Of a DNA stretch of 64,000 nucleotides, positions 1 to 10,515 are shown in pieces. The stretch covers positions 2,395,658 through 2,459,657 of the forward strand of contig VZRN01005169.1 of NCBI GenBank assembly GCA_013397935.1. The letters are read 5' to 3'. Origin of the DNA: Dasyornis broadbenti (Eukaryota > Chordata > Aves > Passeriformes > Dasyornithidae). The position numbers and the translations under genes were made by a program. The first letter of the stretch is position 1. Each line of letters opens with the position of its first letter. The notes below the pieces were generated by a model. The model made no database searches, had not been told where the DNA came from, and saw only the letters and a program-made list of their open reading frames with translations.

Positions 1-3000
1 TCCAAAGTTTTCATAGTTTTTGTTTTCAAACAACAGGATAGAAAACTTGATTTTCCAGCATAACAAAATTCCCTTGCATCCAATCATATTTTTGTTCAAG
101 ATTTTAATATAAAATCCAGACTGAAGCACTGGAAAATGCATAAAGATATTTTATCCAATGTTGACTAGCAAATAATATTTTTATTAATATATTATTTGTC
201 TCAGAATAACACAGGAAATCTCCACTTGATACTGGCTCCATTGAAGACTGAGCACACACAGAGGAAAGAAGAGCTTGTAGAAAAATCCTGAATTGCATAA
301 CTTGGAAACTTTTTTTATCTGCTTATCTTTCAGAAGCCAGAGGAAGGAAGTAGAATAGCAGTGCAGCAACTGAGATACAGGTGTTTACATAAACATAAAA
401 CATAAAAACTGAAATATCTTTTGTATTCTGTGTAAAAGGATAAGTAGTTCAAGGTTTATCAGCAAGGACTTTCCAGGGATTCCAAGAACCTTGTTTCCAT
501 ATCTCTAGCACAATTTTGAGAGGACAAATGAGTACAGATGGGTAATCAAATCTCTGTCTGGGGGAGGAATTAAGCAGGAAGCAGCTTCTGATGCTGACAC
601 GGTTAGTGAGACACATTTGAATTTGAAATTCCTGTAATAGGTATTTTCATCTGAGAGCTGACAAGAAAAAGCCCACTCAGAAGGGATTTTCATTTCCTGC
701 CTGCAAACCATTCCTAGAGCTTTACCTTCACTCACATTTCTGCAATGTGTGATGAGCTGCTTCACTCAAGACAGGACTACAGCAACTTTTCCCATATAGA
801 CCATGATCGTAACACAGATTCTTGATTTATTGAACATTTTTTATGAGAACACCATCAAGAACTCAGTTGACCAAAAAGGATCCAGTATCTGAATCCTCCA
901 TATTTCAGTGCCTGACTCCCTCACACATCAGTGTTTTAGGTGTCTAGTATATTTTTAAACACTTTTAAGCATCTTGCTCAAAATAACTTGTAAAAGAAAA
1001 TATGTAGAAAGTGTGTATTGAAGGATGAGCAGACATTCACTCTAGAAAAGAGCACAGAATCGTCTTGGTTACGCATAGATTTCCCAACCAGCAAATCACA
1101 GCTCTTCAAAGGCAGTTTGAACACGGGTGTATGTACGAGGTACAGTCTTACAGTAATTGGTATTGCTCCATTCCCCTCTCTTTCATCAATTGCATTGTGT
1201 TCTTCATTAAAGAAAATACATTTTCACTTACTGTCTTCCAATAATTCCATAATTTAAGGCTTGCATTGCTTCTGCTCCCTGTGATTTGAATTCAGACACG
1301 GCGTTGGGAGCAGGAGGGTCCTGTAGCTGGTTTGTACAGCAATGAAGGTGTAACGTGCAGAGCTGTGTCCCAGTGGTTTGCTACCTTGATGCAACAGCTT
1401 ACAGGATGATTTGTTAGAGGACGAATGTTTCACATAAACTATTTCCCCTCCTCAGAACACCATTATAGCTTCCCCTCTCTCTATTTCCACATGCCACTTT
1501 CACCATGGCAGAATCTGAACACCTTCCCATAGTGCCTGAAAGAATATGAGCAACATCTGTCGCAGGTGGTTTGTTCTTTATCTCATCTTCTCCCTAGAGA
1601 GAGAGCTCTGTGTGTAGTGGATAGGAATATAAATAATAGATTATTCCTCATGTAGTTAAACCAGAGGAAAAAAAAAACAAAAAAAAAGTAAAGGTTTTAT
1701 ATAGACTGAATTTTATTTTGTTGTTTTTCCTAAGTGAACTGTTAAAAGGAACGTCAGTGTCATATGAAACTTTCTATACAGCTTCAGGTGAAATGTGTTT
1801 TTGAGGAACAGACAACAGAAATGGGAAATGAAAGGTTAGATTCATAAAACTTCATGGAGAAGATGCTGGCAAAGCAAAAACCTGTTCATGCTTAGGAACT
1901 TAATAATTATAATAGCCCAGAACATGTTATACTCAAGTCATGGCACATCTGGATTCCAGATGATGCTCATGAACTAATTCACTGTTTAGGTTAAAATGGA
2001 GCAGTCCTAAAGGGAAGACTTGAAAGATCTCCTGCTTGGAGTTTATGGAATTTTCTTGAGACAGGATATCCCTTTCCTTGTAATTTTACAAGGAATGGCT
2101 CTTTTGCTTTCCATCCACAATATTGACTAAGGCATTAATAATGTCAAGATGACAAGAACCACAGTTATTCTGGTGCATATCTTATGTAGTTTCAGAATTC
2201 ATATTTAGAAGGAATTATTATGATTTTAGGTAAATCCTGTTTATCTCCTACCTTTTGGCTTATTCTTCAGGAGTTCTTGCATTTTTGTCATTTTTTAAAC
2301 ATTTGCTTACTAGTAAATACTAACTTAAACCATTTTTCAAGTTGTATTGTTACATTATGGTTATTATTATTTCCCAGACTGTAATCAAAGAATCTCCTCA
2401 GAGGGTGAATTCTTCCTAGGAGGGATTTTAATGCTAGAGAGGATCAGGGAAGATATAATTAGCACACCTTGCTATTCCTATAAGCTACACGGATTTACAC
2501 CTCCAGCCAAGTGACACTCTGAAGCGCAGGAAATAGCTTCTTACTATCAAACCCAAGTAGTTCTCTGGGCAGTGGAGTTAATGAAACCTTTCTGATGAAC
2601 AGCCCTGTACCTTTGCTTTATTCCTTCTTTGACTCCAACACCAACATCTCCAGCTCTGTACTGTGTCCCTCAGATAGCTCGATGAGCAGCAGGACAAAGC
2701 GTGAGAGGAAGCCTAAGGCGGGTTGGGAGCTCTTCATGTGCTCATTGCAGTGGCCAAACAGAATATTCACCAGCTGAGCCCCTTCTGCTTTTTCCTTACT
2801 CATTTGAACCTATGTCGTCTACTTGATTGCTGAGATTCACACAAATTTAATTGTCTTTTAAATAATGATGTCCCTGTCAAATTTTGGTTGAAAGTAACCA
2901 GTGTACTCAAAGCTTGTTGGGGCTGAGGTGAACTAACAGATGGGTAAATTCACTTGAATTCTTTTTGCTTGTGTAAGAAAACAGTCTAGCAAAGGAAATT

Positions 3001-5087
3001 ATTTCAGCTAAAATACTTCCAAGCTAATCTACATTTAAAAAATAAATGTCAGGTGCATATTGTGGCACTGGAGGTTATAGTTTTTGGGGTTCAATTTTTG
3101 AAACATTAAAGTCACTCGAGCAGTGAAAAAAAATTTTATTAAACTCAGCTTTCATTTTAGCTTGTTTAAAATGGAAGGTAGGAAAAAACTCTGTCTTGAT
3201 ATAGCGAAAAAAAAGAACCCCAAACACCACCACAATGTGCTTCCTGGTATTGATGTTCAGTTTTCAGTTCTTCTGGTCACTTCCTCTCTGACCCTGAGCA
3301 AATCATGAGAAGAACTGAAGCAGGCTGACATTCTGTTAAAAAAAAAAAAATCAGAAGACCGAAAAAGTAAAAAGAGAGGGGAAAAAAAAAATCAGAAGCT
3401 ACATCAATATAACTATCCGTAACTACCTTTCAAATTAAACACAAATTCTGGCAGCTAGATGAATACAGCACTTCTCTTGAATTGGGAAGCAAGCCTACAT
3501 CACTGTAGATGTACTTCTCTTCTGAAAGAATTCCATTCTCCCGTTTCCAATGTGATTTTAGTAGAACTGTGTCACTCCAGGCTGCTCCCTCAGTCATTAT
3601 TCTCTCACGTCACATCCGATTTGTGTTTGTCGTTTTTTAGTTCTAAATTTTTCTGCAATTTAATAATAAAGTGTTTTCTTACTTTGCTAAGAACAAGAGT
3701 ATAAATTTACCAATAAAATTGCTGTGTTGCTATCGTTAGTAATGCATAGACTCTTGCTCCTCTGACTAGGATGTCTGGAAAGAGAAGGGGTGATGCAGGA
3801 TACATCCTGACTATGTCAATCAAAATGTCTTCTCTCTCCCTGTCTTCCTTGGGGGTTCACAACTGTATTGCCTCTAAAAACAGGGCGCTGCTTTAATTAA
3901 TTTTTCTAATTTTTTTTCTTTATAATTACTGCATATTTTTCATGGCAGACAGAATGTTACTCTAAAACAGTAACGTCACCGAAAAAAAATTGACAAAGCA
4001 GAATTTTCCTAAAATATTTTTAACTTTTTTAGCAGCCTGTGTGTTCCCCCCATAGAGACATTGTTATTACACACTAAGTTCTAGGATATAGAAACAAGGA
4101 TTATATTCACTCTGGATAACAGAGAGGTTTCTGCTGTTAATAAACCTAGTTTTAAAATACACAACTCCCTAAATCTTTGTGGGTTCAGCATTTGGATATG
4201 TCCTCAGCTGCTCTCGGGTCAACACCTTTGAAATGCAGTGCTAAACCAAACATAAATGACAGTTCCACACTCAAGGAGTCTCAAGTGTACTTTTTTTTTT
4301 TACCCATTTACATTCTGGTTACAGAAAAACATAATTTCCAGTGTTAACATCAAATATCCTCAAGCAATATAAATCTTAATTACTGTATGCTAGAAGTAGT
4401 ACTAACAAACACATGAGGCACTTTACAGGGACCAAGTGTGTCCCTATGTACACGTAAAGAATTTCATCCATTTCTTTCCTGTGGTTAACAAGACTTAAAT
4501 CTGCTTAATGGTGAGTAATCTCTAGGAAGCTATATAAGGTGGATAATTATTCAGAACTCTTCTTTGAACGGTGTTTTTCCTGAAAACATTCACACTAGAT
4601 CTGACTTCTAGTGAACTAATGATCCATGAGTGACACTCGTAATTTAAAATTATTCATAGAACAACTTAAGCTGAAGTTGTGAGTCTGGATGATCCCGGAT
4701 GCTGTGGAGTCAGGTGCAGAGATGCTTCAAAACTGTTCAGCAGAAATCCATCACCAGCTCATTTATGCAGGAGAAAGCTTTAAGGGAAAGACACTTGAAA
4801 TGTTTTAATCAGAGTTTGTGTTTCTGCAGGGAGAGAAAGCAGATAAAATGGCACTGGAAATGAGAATTGTCCCTCCTCATCTTAACAGCAAAAGCGGCTG
4901 AAACATCACTTGACTCATCTTCCTCAAGCCCATCACCTAGAAATAAGTGATAAAACAAGAGTTTCAAATTCCCTTCTAATTGTTTTGCATTTTTTATGGT
5001 TGGGAGGGCAATATTTGCATCTTCCTGGATTTTCAGGCAGTATGACAAGAAAGTAATAGCAGAAGTCCAAACAGTCAAAACAGTATG
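1..5087. other. Unique AT-rich non-coding DNA
   Basis: I recognise no gene, RNA gene or datable repeat here. The stretch contains short A-rich runs (around 1668-1690, 3337-3350 and 3382-3392) and scattered open frames of under 90 codons on both strands with no recognisable domain. One minus-strand frame ending near 4809 begins next to a plausible splice acceptor and is treated as a finding. The composition is that of ordinary bird intergenic or intronic DNA. Confidence 0.6.
33..33. other. Note: no coding gene, tRNA, rRNA or CRISPR supported anywhere in the window
   Basis: I compared every open frame of 60 codons or more with families I know and found none with a catalytic motif, zinc finger, signal peptide plus domain, or other diagnostic feature outside transposons. 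I saw no tRNA-like cloverleaf with B-box GGTTCGA, apart from the tRNA-derived primer-binding site and the MIR. This is a reading by eye, so weakly conserved exons could be missed. Confidence 0.6.
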
Positions 5088-5113
5088 TATATATATATAT
5101 ATATATATATATA
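5088..5113. repeat. (TA)n microsatellite
   Basis: Thirteen uninterrupted TA units follow an imperfect GTATG lead-in. Dinucleotide TA runs like this are length-polymorphic and can form cruciforms. It is a simple repeat with no coding role. Confidence 0.95.
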
Positions 5114-7127
5114 AAAGTTTCTAGTATTTATTTTATTATTTTTAAATTTTAAACTGATCTAGAGAAGTAGTGAGCAGCAATATTTTTGTCCTCAGTTAAT
5201 CTCTTTGGGCCAATAGTGTCTGGTTGCAAGGAATGACAAACTCTGTTTTATTTTAAGTAATTTCTGTGCAGTCCAATGGACGTTGATTAATCACCATGAA
5301 AGATTTGTTTTGAGTGTTTTTCAAAACCTTGAAAAGAACTAAAGTTCAAAAGAAATTTCATAAGGCTTCATAAGAATTTTTAGCCATTTTAGCCTTTATT
5401 GGCAGCAGACAGAACACGTTTCTCTGCTCCAAAGCTTTTCAGCACCTCACTTAAAATAACAAATTGTCCTCTTCTGCTCTGGGATTGCCCAGGCAATATA
5501 GGGATAAATTTCTCCTTACAACCTGAGGACATTTCTTTTGTCTCTTTGGCCTAACCCACTACCAGTCCTGTCATTATTATTCACTGAAGAAAATGTCACA
5601 GCTAATGTACTGTAAGGCCATGATTTTAATTCAAAATCACTATATGGACGCTTCTTCCTTACTACAGGCTACATACCCATACATAAGAGTCTTTATCCAC
5701 ACATATAAAAAAATGAGTTCACTGAAGCTGCTTGGGCACTTACAGAAGAATGTCTTCAGGATACAGTACTCAGAAATATGTTAAATTCTTTCAAATTCCC
5801 CTCCAGCACAGCAATGTATCTCCACCACATGGACAGCCATGGTGGGGCTCCAAGAACAAAAGCAGTTTTGCACAGACAAAGATTTCGTATCAAGACATCT
5901 AGACTGTGCCCATCTAATGCAAAGTAGATNATTTTTTTTTTAGATTTCTAATTGTTTTAGTGAATCAGCATTACTGCATCATTATGCTGCCAAAAACAGT
6001 GGCTAATACTTCAGGAAATTTTGACATATTGGTAATACAGTTTATGAAAACAAATAGGGGTAAGTTTCTTAAATATTTCCTTTCGATTTTGTCCACTCCT
6101 ATTTGAAATTTGGAACTCGAGAAACTAAATCCAGATTTCTGTATTCAAAATCTCAACTAACCAGACAGATTTATGGAAGAGCCCCAATTTTTTTCTCCCT
6201 GTTCTCAGCTCCCACCAGTCTGAGGGGGAGTTGCCTGCTTAGCAATTCTCAGGGTCAAGTGCTAAGACAAGAAGGTTTCCATTTCATGAGCAAACTTAAT
6301 ACGCTGGCAATGGTGTGCATTGGGTCCATCTATCTCGCCCACAAGAGACACAAGCCTGCAGAAATCTGTCTTTAGTATTTCCTGCAGTGGCTCATAGTCT
6401 AATCCTTAATGGCTTGTAATTTAATACCTGCTCTGCTGGGGGATTTGCTGGCCATTCCAGCAGCTCCATCCCTGCCCGGGAGAGCCCCAACCTCTGCCTG
6501 GCCACGGTCAGGCCTGAGGTAACTCAATAACAGAGTGAAACACTTGGGTGCACCAGGCTGGATAACCATATGGCTGGGTTTGTATCTCAACTGCTGGAAT
6601 CACAATTTGCTCTGTATCATTTCCACCCGAAGACAGAGTAAATTGGCTTGGGATTGCTCACCTTGAGAAAGCGATCCAAGCTCCTACTTTGTGAGGAAGT
6701 GCAAAACTAAGCAAAACTGCAGCTCTGTTTCATTACCAACATTTTGCTCAGCTCTAATATTAAAACATTTCCTTTCTACTTTTATCTTTCAGTTGTCACC
6801 TTCCCTAGCAAGGCACCATTTTCTTTCATCAGGGCTTTAGAAACAGTGCCAATTTGTTTCCACCTCCTCGTTGTACAGCTGTGATCTTTAATCCCTGGTA
6901 TCAATCTCTTTTTCTGTGGTTCTTGCCTCACTCTGTAACCCTTGAAACCTTGGAGCAAATGAGTCTATTTTTGTCTCTGGAGATTTGATGGCAGATAACA
7001 CAGTTATTAGAGACATCTTTTTCTTGCTCTGATAATGATGATCTGCCTTCAGTAATTTTTCCATGCCTAAACTGCCAGCATGGCTGGAGGGACACTGACA
7101 TGTTTTTCCTGAGTGTGTGGATTGCTA

Positions 7128-7165
7128 CTTCTCCCTTCTCCCCCCTCCCTTTTTTTCTCCCTTCT
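7128..7165 (+). repeat. Polypyrimidine tract
   Basis: Thirty-eight consecutive C/T bases, mixed C-runs and T-runs, with no purine. Such a tract on one strand (polypurine on the other) can form triplex DNA or act as the pyrimidine tract of a splice acceptor. No AG with an obvious exon follows closely, so only the simple-sequence description is supported. Confidence 0.8.
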
Positions 7166-7485
7166 GCTCTCTGATATATTTTTTTATTTCAATTTTTGTT
7201 TCAACCAATCCCCTGGTATGACTTACCCATTCATGTGCAATTTATAGCTGTCAACATTTACACTAGGCTGCTCAAATTTATTGCTGACCACTGATATGGC
7301 CATAATTTCATTTTGGTCAAATACCTTAAGCTCTCTCACGTTCCCACAGTGTATTTCTTATGCCAGTGCCCCAGGATAGAAATCCCCACTGCAGCATTTG
7401 TGTGGCTTTCCTGGACTGTGGCACAGAGAAATAGAATGTGTTTGGACACACTGGGAATGACCTATTATCGTTTTCTGTCTCACAG

Positions 7486-7528
7486 GATCACAGCTGAGTA
7501 CGAGCTGAGGAAAGAAGAGCTATCTCAG
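7486..7528 (+). other. Candidate short exon (splice-framed, unproven)
   Basis: The segment is preceded by a pyrimidine-rich acceptor (TTTTCTGTCTCACAG) and followed by a donor reading CAG|GTAATG. It is 43 nt long. In the frame that skips its first base it is open for 14 codons, giving a charged Glu/Arg/Lys-rich peptide (ITAEYELRKEELSQ), and that frame stays open upstream. I do not recognise the peptide. Against it: one short segment with good splice sites is expected by chance in 64 kb, and no partner exon is visible. Confidence 0.2.
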
Positions 7529-8544
7529 GTAATGACAACCCCATAATTTCTAATGCCAGAGCATGAAAACCACATTTGCCAAACTCCACAGGCAACTCGT
7601 GCAAACTGAAGGACACGAGGTATGTGATGTGATGTGTGGAATGCATGTGATCCTTGAGATCCAAGTGGAAAGGTCCATTTAATATTCGAACTGCAGCACC
7701 ATGAATTATCTTCAGTTTCTGAGGCTGGGCTTTGGCTTGCACTCCGTTGCCCACCGATTACAGGGGTTTTATTACGAAAAGATAAAAGAAGAAAACCCCA
7801 GAAAATAGGGACTCTTGTGTGATGTAATTTCCAATACCAGGCTACCAAGAACTTGGCATGTTTCTAATCAAGTTGGCTGCTTAAACATTATTTTAAGAAT
7901 CTGCTTGGTTTTGTTTGTTTGCAAGTTTTTTTTCTCTACATTTTCACAATCTTTAGTAAATCTAAATCTACTTGGCTGAAATGAAAAACAACTTCTTTTC
8001 TGAAAAACACATTAAATAAATGGTAGAAGTGAATGGTAAATGAGGGAACTCAGTTTAGTTGAAAAGGCAAATTTCAACCAGTCAAAAATTATTCATAAGA
8101 ATAAATAAGACATTGGAAGTACCCAGAGAAGCACATTTCTGGAGAAAAGGCTCAGTCAGTGCTAACATCTGAGAACTCCTGCCTGAAGCAGTCCTTCAGT
8201 CCCAGAGACAGAAACAGGTGTCTCATAGATTTCACTCTTTCTAAGAGAGTTAAAAACACAGCATCTTAATATTTTGATGGTGAAGTCACTAAAAATAATT
8301 TTGTTTCCTGATGACGTACTTTTTTGATTTTGGATGGCTTTTGTCAGAAGTCAAACTTTAGATCTTTTAAATCTTTTTCCTAACTCTTTAAGTCAGAGAA
8401 AATTAAATCAAATTTTTTTTCTTTTCTCTTTTGCTTACGTCCAATAACTCTTTCAACAGTGATCCTTCACTCAACGTTTGGCCGGGAGGGGAATTTTAAT
8501 TTCCCAATGAGCCAAAGCGAGCTGTGCTGTTCAGACTTCATTTT

Positions 8545-9095
8545 AGTCATCTCAGCAATTTAGTAGGTTAAGACCATTTGTGTCTTAGTGGGATGCACAG
8601 CTCCTGACTCACATTTTTGTAGCACCACAGATGGATTACTGCCACTTTATGCTTGCAGCCTTCCTTGACCGCTCATTGCATAAGGCCCTGGTTTGCTCAA
8701 AATTCAGCATCTAGCATGGCCACTTGCAAAGGTTGGGTTATCACATGGAGATGGAGGATGCTGCACAGGCTTCCTGTCAAATACATAATTGCTTTTACAG
8801 TATTTGTATACTCTTCACATCTTGTTTCCATCTCCACCTACCTCCCCGAAAAGCTGATCAGTCACTATCCTTGTAATTGAGACTTGTACTTACCCTTTCT
8901 TAATTATTTGATTTTTTTTTAATGTTGCTTCCCATTAGAGCTATGAGAAACTTAATTTTTTTGAGCTTTTTGGGTGGTTTATTTTGGACGCCTAGTCTTG
9001 ACTTCTCTGGTAGAATTTCTGTTTAATTGTAATGTAGTTTAAGTGTATAATGCCATGTGTTGCTTCTGCATGAAGTGTGCTATATAAATGTAAAT
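8545..9095 (+). mobile_element. Ancient L2-clade LINE, 3' part of reverse transcriptase ORF plus 3' tail
   Basis: A decayed LINE copy in sense orientation. Reading through small frameshifts, the pieces come in L2 order: a Arg-Pro-Phe segment near 8570, an LDYC-like Asp-Tyr-Cys at about 8632-8641, a QNSA block at about 8698, and an LHWLPVKYRI-like block at 8761-8790 (here LHRLPVKYII). A YLPEKL segment corresponding to the L2 'YLSELL' follows. After the ORF stop near 8878 comes about 200 bp of 3' UTR. It ends in GTGCTATATAAATGTAAA at about 9077-9094, the L2-type tail. CR1 of birds lacks this tail. The order of motifs plus tail makes L2 much more likely than chance. The element is 5'-truncated and inactive, with stops and indels. 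Confidence 0.82.
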
Positions 9096-9322
9096 CAGCT
9101 AATTAATTCATAACAACAAGTATTATAGCAACACATTGGCTGTCATGCTCTGCAGTTTTCCAGTTGAACACTGTGTATATGCTTTGTTAGTGGAGGAATT
9201 GCAAGCAGGAGGGTTAATAATTTTAAATCTAAGTAGCCTTGGCTGTTTATACAGTCAGTACAATTGTCTATTTGGAACCTGTACAGATTAAGAGGGCAAA
9301 GTTTCTACTCTCAGTCCTAGTT

Positions 9323-9402
9323 TATAGAATCATAGAATAGTTTGGGTTGTGAGGGACTTAAAGATCATCTCACTGTGAACCCTCTGCCATGGGCAGGGAC
9401 AA
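9323..9402 (-). mobile_element. CR1 LINE, 3'-terminal fragment (antisense)
   Basis: About 80 bp matching the extreme 3' end of bird CR1, read on the minus strand. ATAGAATCATAGAATAG is followed by a TTTGGGTTG block, then AAAGATCATCT and CCATGGGCAGGGAC. The copy is heavily 5'-truncated, the normal outcome of CR1 retrotransposition. It carries substitutions relative to the usual consensus and is not recent. Confidence 0.9.
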
Positions 9403-9973
9403 AGATGATGACTTTCTGTGTAAATGTGGGAGAAATTGCCTATTTGGATGCTTTCAAACATCACCTGTTTGTGAAATGTTTGTAATGCCTCCTTTTCTTC
9501 TCTGAAAGGAATCCAAAGAGACCTATGGATAAGTTGACTTTTGTAAGTGGAAATACTGAACACGGTCTAAATTCTCAATAAATCACTCTGAGTTCAGCTT
9601 TATAATTCTTTGTAACAGAATGTTACAAAAACTGGCAAAATTACAGTAAAATTACTCCTCTATTTCTCAACTGTTTCTAAATCCAGTTTATCTACAAGAT
9701 CTAAAATTCTCTGGAGTAGCAGCGAGTTTTATGTAAGCCAGTATCTGACAGATACAAAACATGCTTGCTTCTGAGACAGGCTGCATATTACTGGCTAACA
9801 GCGTGGATTACCAATCTTTGTCTTTGTTTAGAAATGCAAAATTTTTATTTAAATAGATTTAAATTTAAGATACTCACTTTAAAGGCAAAATAATCCTCTG
9901 AGTGCATGTAATTCCTATCATATGCTTCCAGTGTAGCATGAAATCTGTGGAAATGCTGCTGTGTGAGCATTAG
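9403..9973. other. Unique spacer between two CR1 copies
   Basis: I see no gene or repeat here beyond short A/T tracts. It separates two same-orientation (antisense) CR1 insertions. Confidence 0.5.
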
Positions 9974-10515
9974 GAATCGTAGAATCAGAATGGGTTGGGT
10001 TGGAAGGGACCTTTAAGATCACCCAGTTGCAACCCCTGCCATGGGTAGACACCTTTCACTATACCAGGTTGCTCCAAGCCCTGTCCAGCCTGGCCTGGGA
10101 CACTTGCAAGGGTGGAGCAGCCACAGCTTCTTTGGGCAGCCTGTGCCAGGGCCTCACTACTCTCACAGTGAAGAATTTCTTCCTAATATATATCTGATCT
10201 TAACCTACTCTCCTTTAGTTTGAAGTTGTTTCCCCTTGCCCCTACATACTCTTGTAAAAAGTCCCTCTCCATCTTTCCTGTAGGCTCCCTTCAGGTGCTG
10301 GACGGCCACAACGAGGTCACCCCAAAGCTTCTCTTCCCCAGGTTGAACAATCCCAGTTCTCTCAGCCTTTCCTCGTAGCAGAGGTGCTCCATCTCTCTGA
10401 TCATCTCAGTGGCCTCTTCTGGATCTGCTCCAACAGATCCCTGTCCTTCCTGTGCTGGGGACCCCCAGGACCCCAGGTAGGATCTCACCAGAGCATCATT
10501 AAGGGTAAAAATCTG
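9974..10515 (-). mobile_element. CR1 LINE, about 0.54 kb 3' part (antisense)
   Basis: The longest young-type CR1 here. On the plus strand it begins with AATCGTAGAATCAGAATGGG and a GGTTGGAAGGGACC block. The standard order follows: CCATGGGTAG, CACTATACCAGGTTGCTCC, 'CAGCCTGGCC', CTCACTACTCTCACAGTGAAG, AATTTCTTCCTAATAT, 'CCCTCTCCATCTTTCCTGTAGG', CTTCTCTTCCCCAGGTTGAAC, CTCTCAGCC, and GATCTCACCAGAGC near 10490. The 5' boundary is diffuse at about 10500-10515. Open frames on both strands within it are read-outs of repeat sequence, not genes. Confidence 0.93.

Larger units (their letters stand above)
5114..8544. other. Unique AT-rich DNA with a polypyrimidine tract and one exon-like segment
   Basis: No gene or recognisable transposon was found. 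A single ambiguous base (N) is at 5930. A pure 38-nt pyrimidine tract runs 7128-7165. A 43-nt segment, 7486-7528, is framed by splice-like signals and listed separately. Open frames here are all under 110 codons with no domain that I recognise. Confidence 0.55.
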
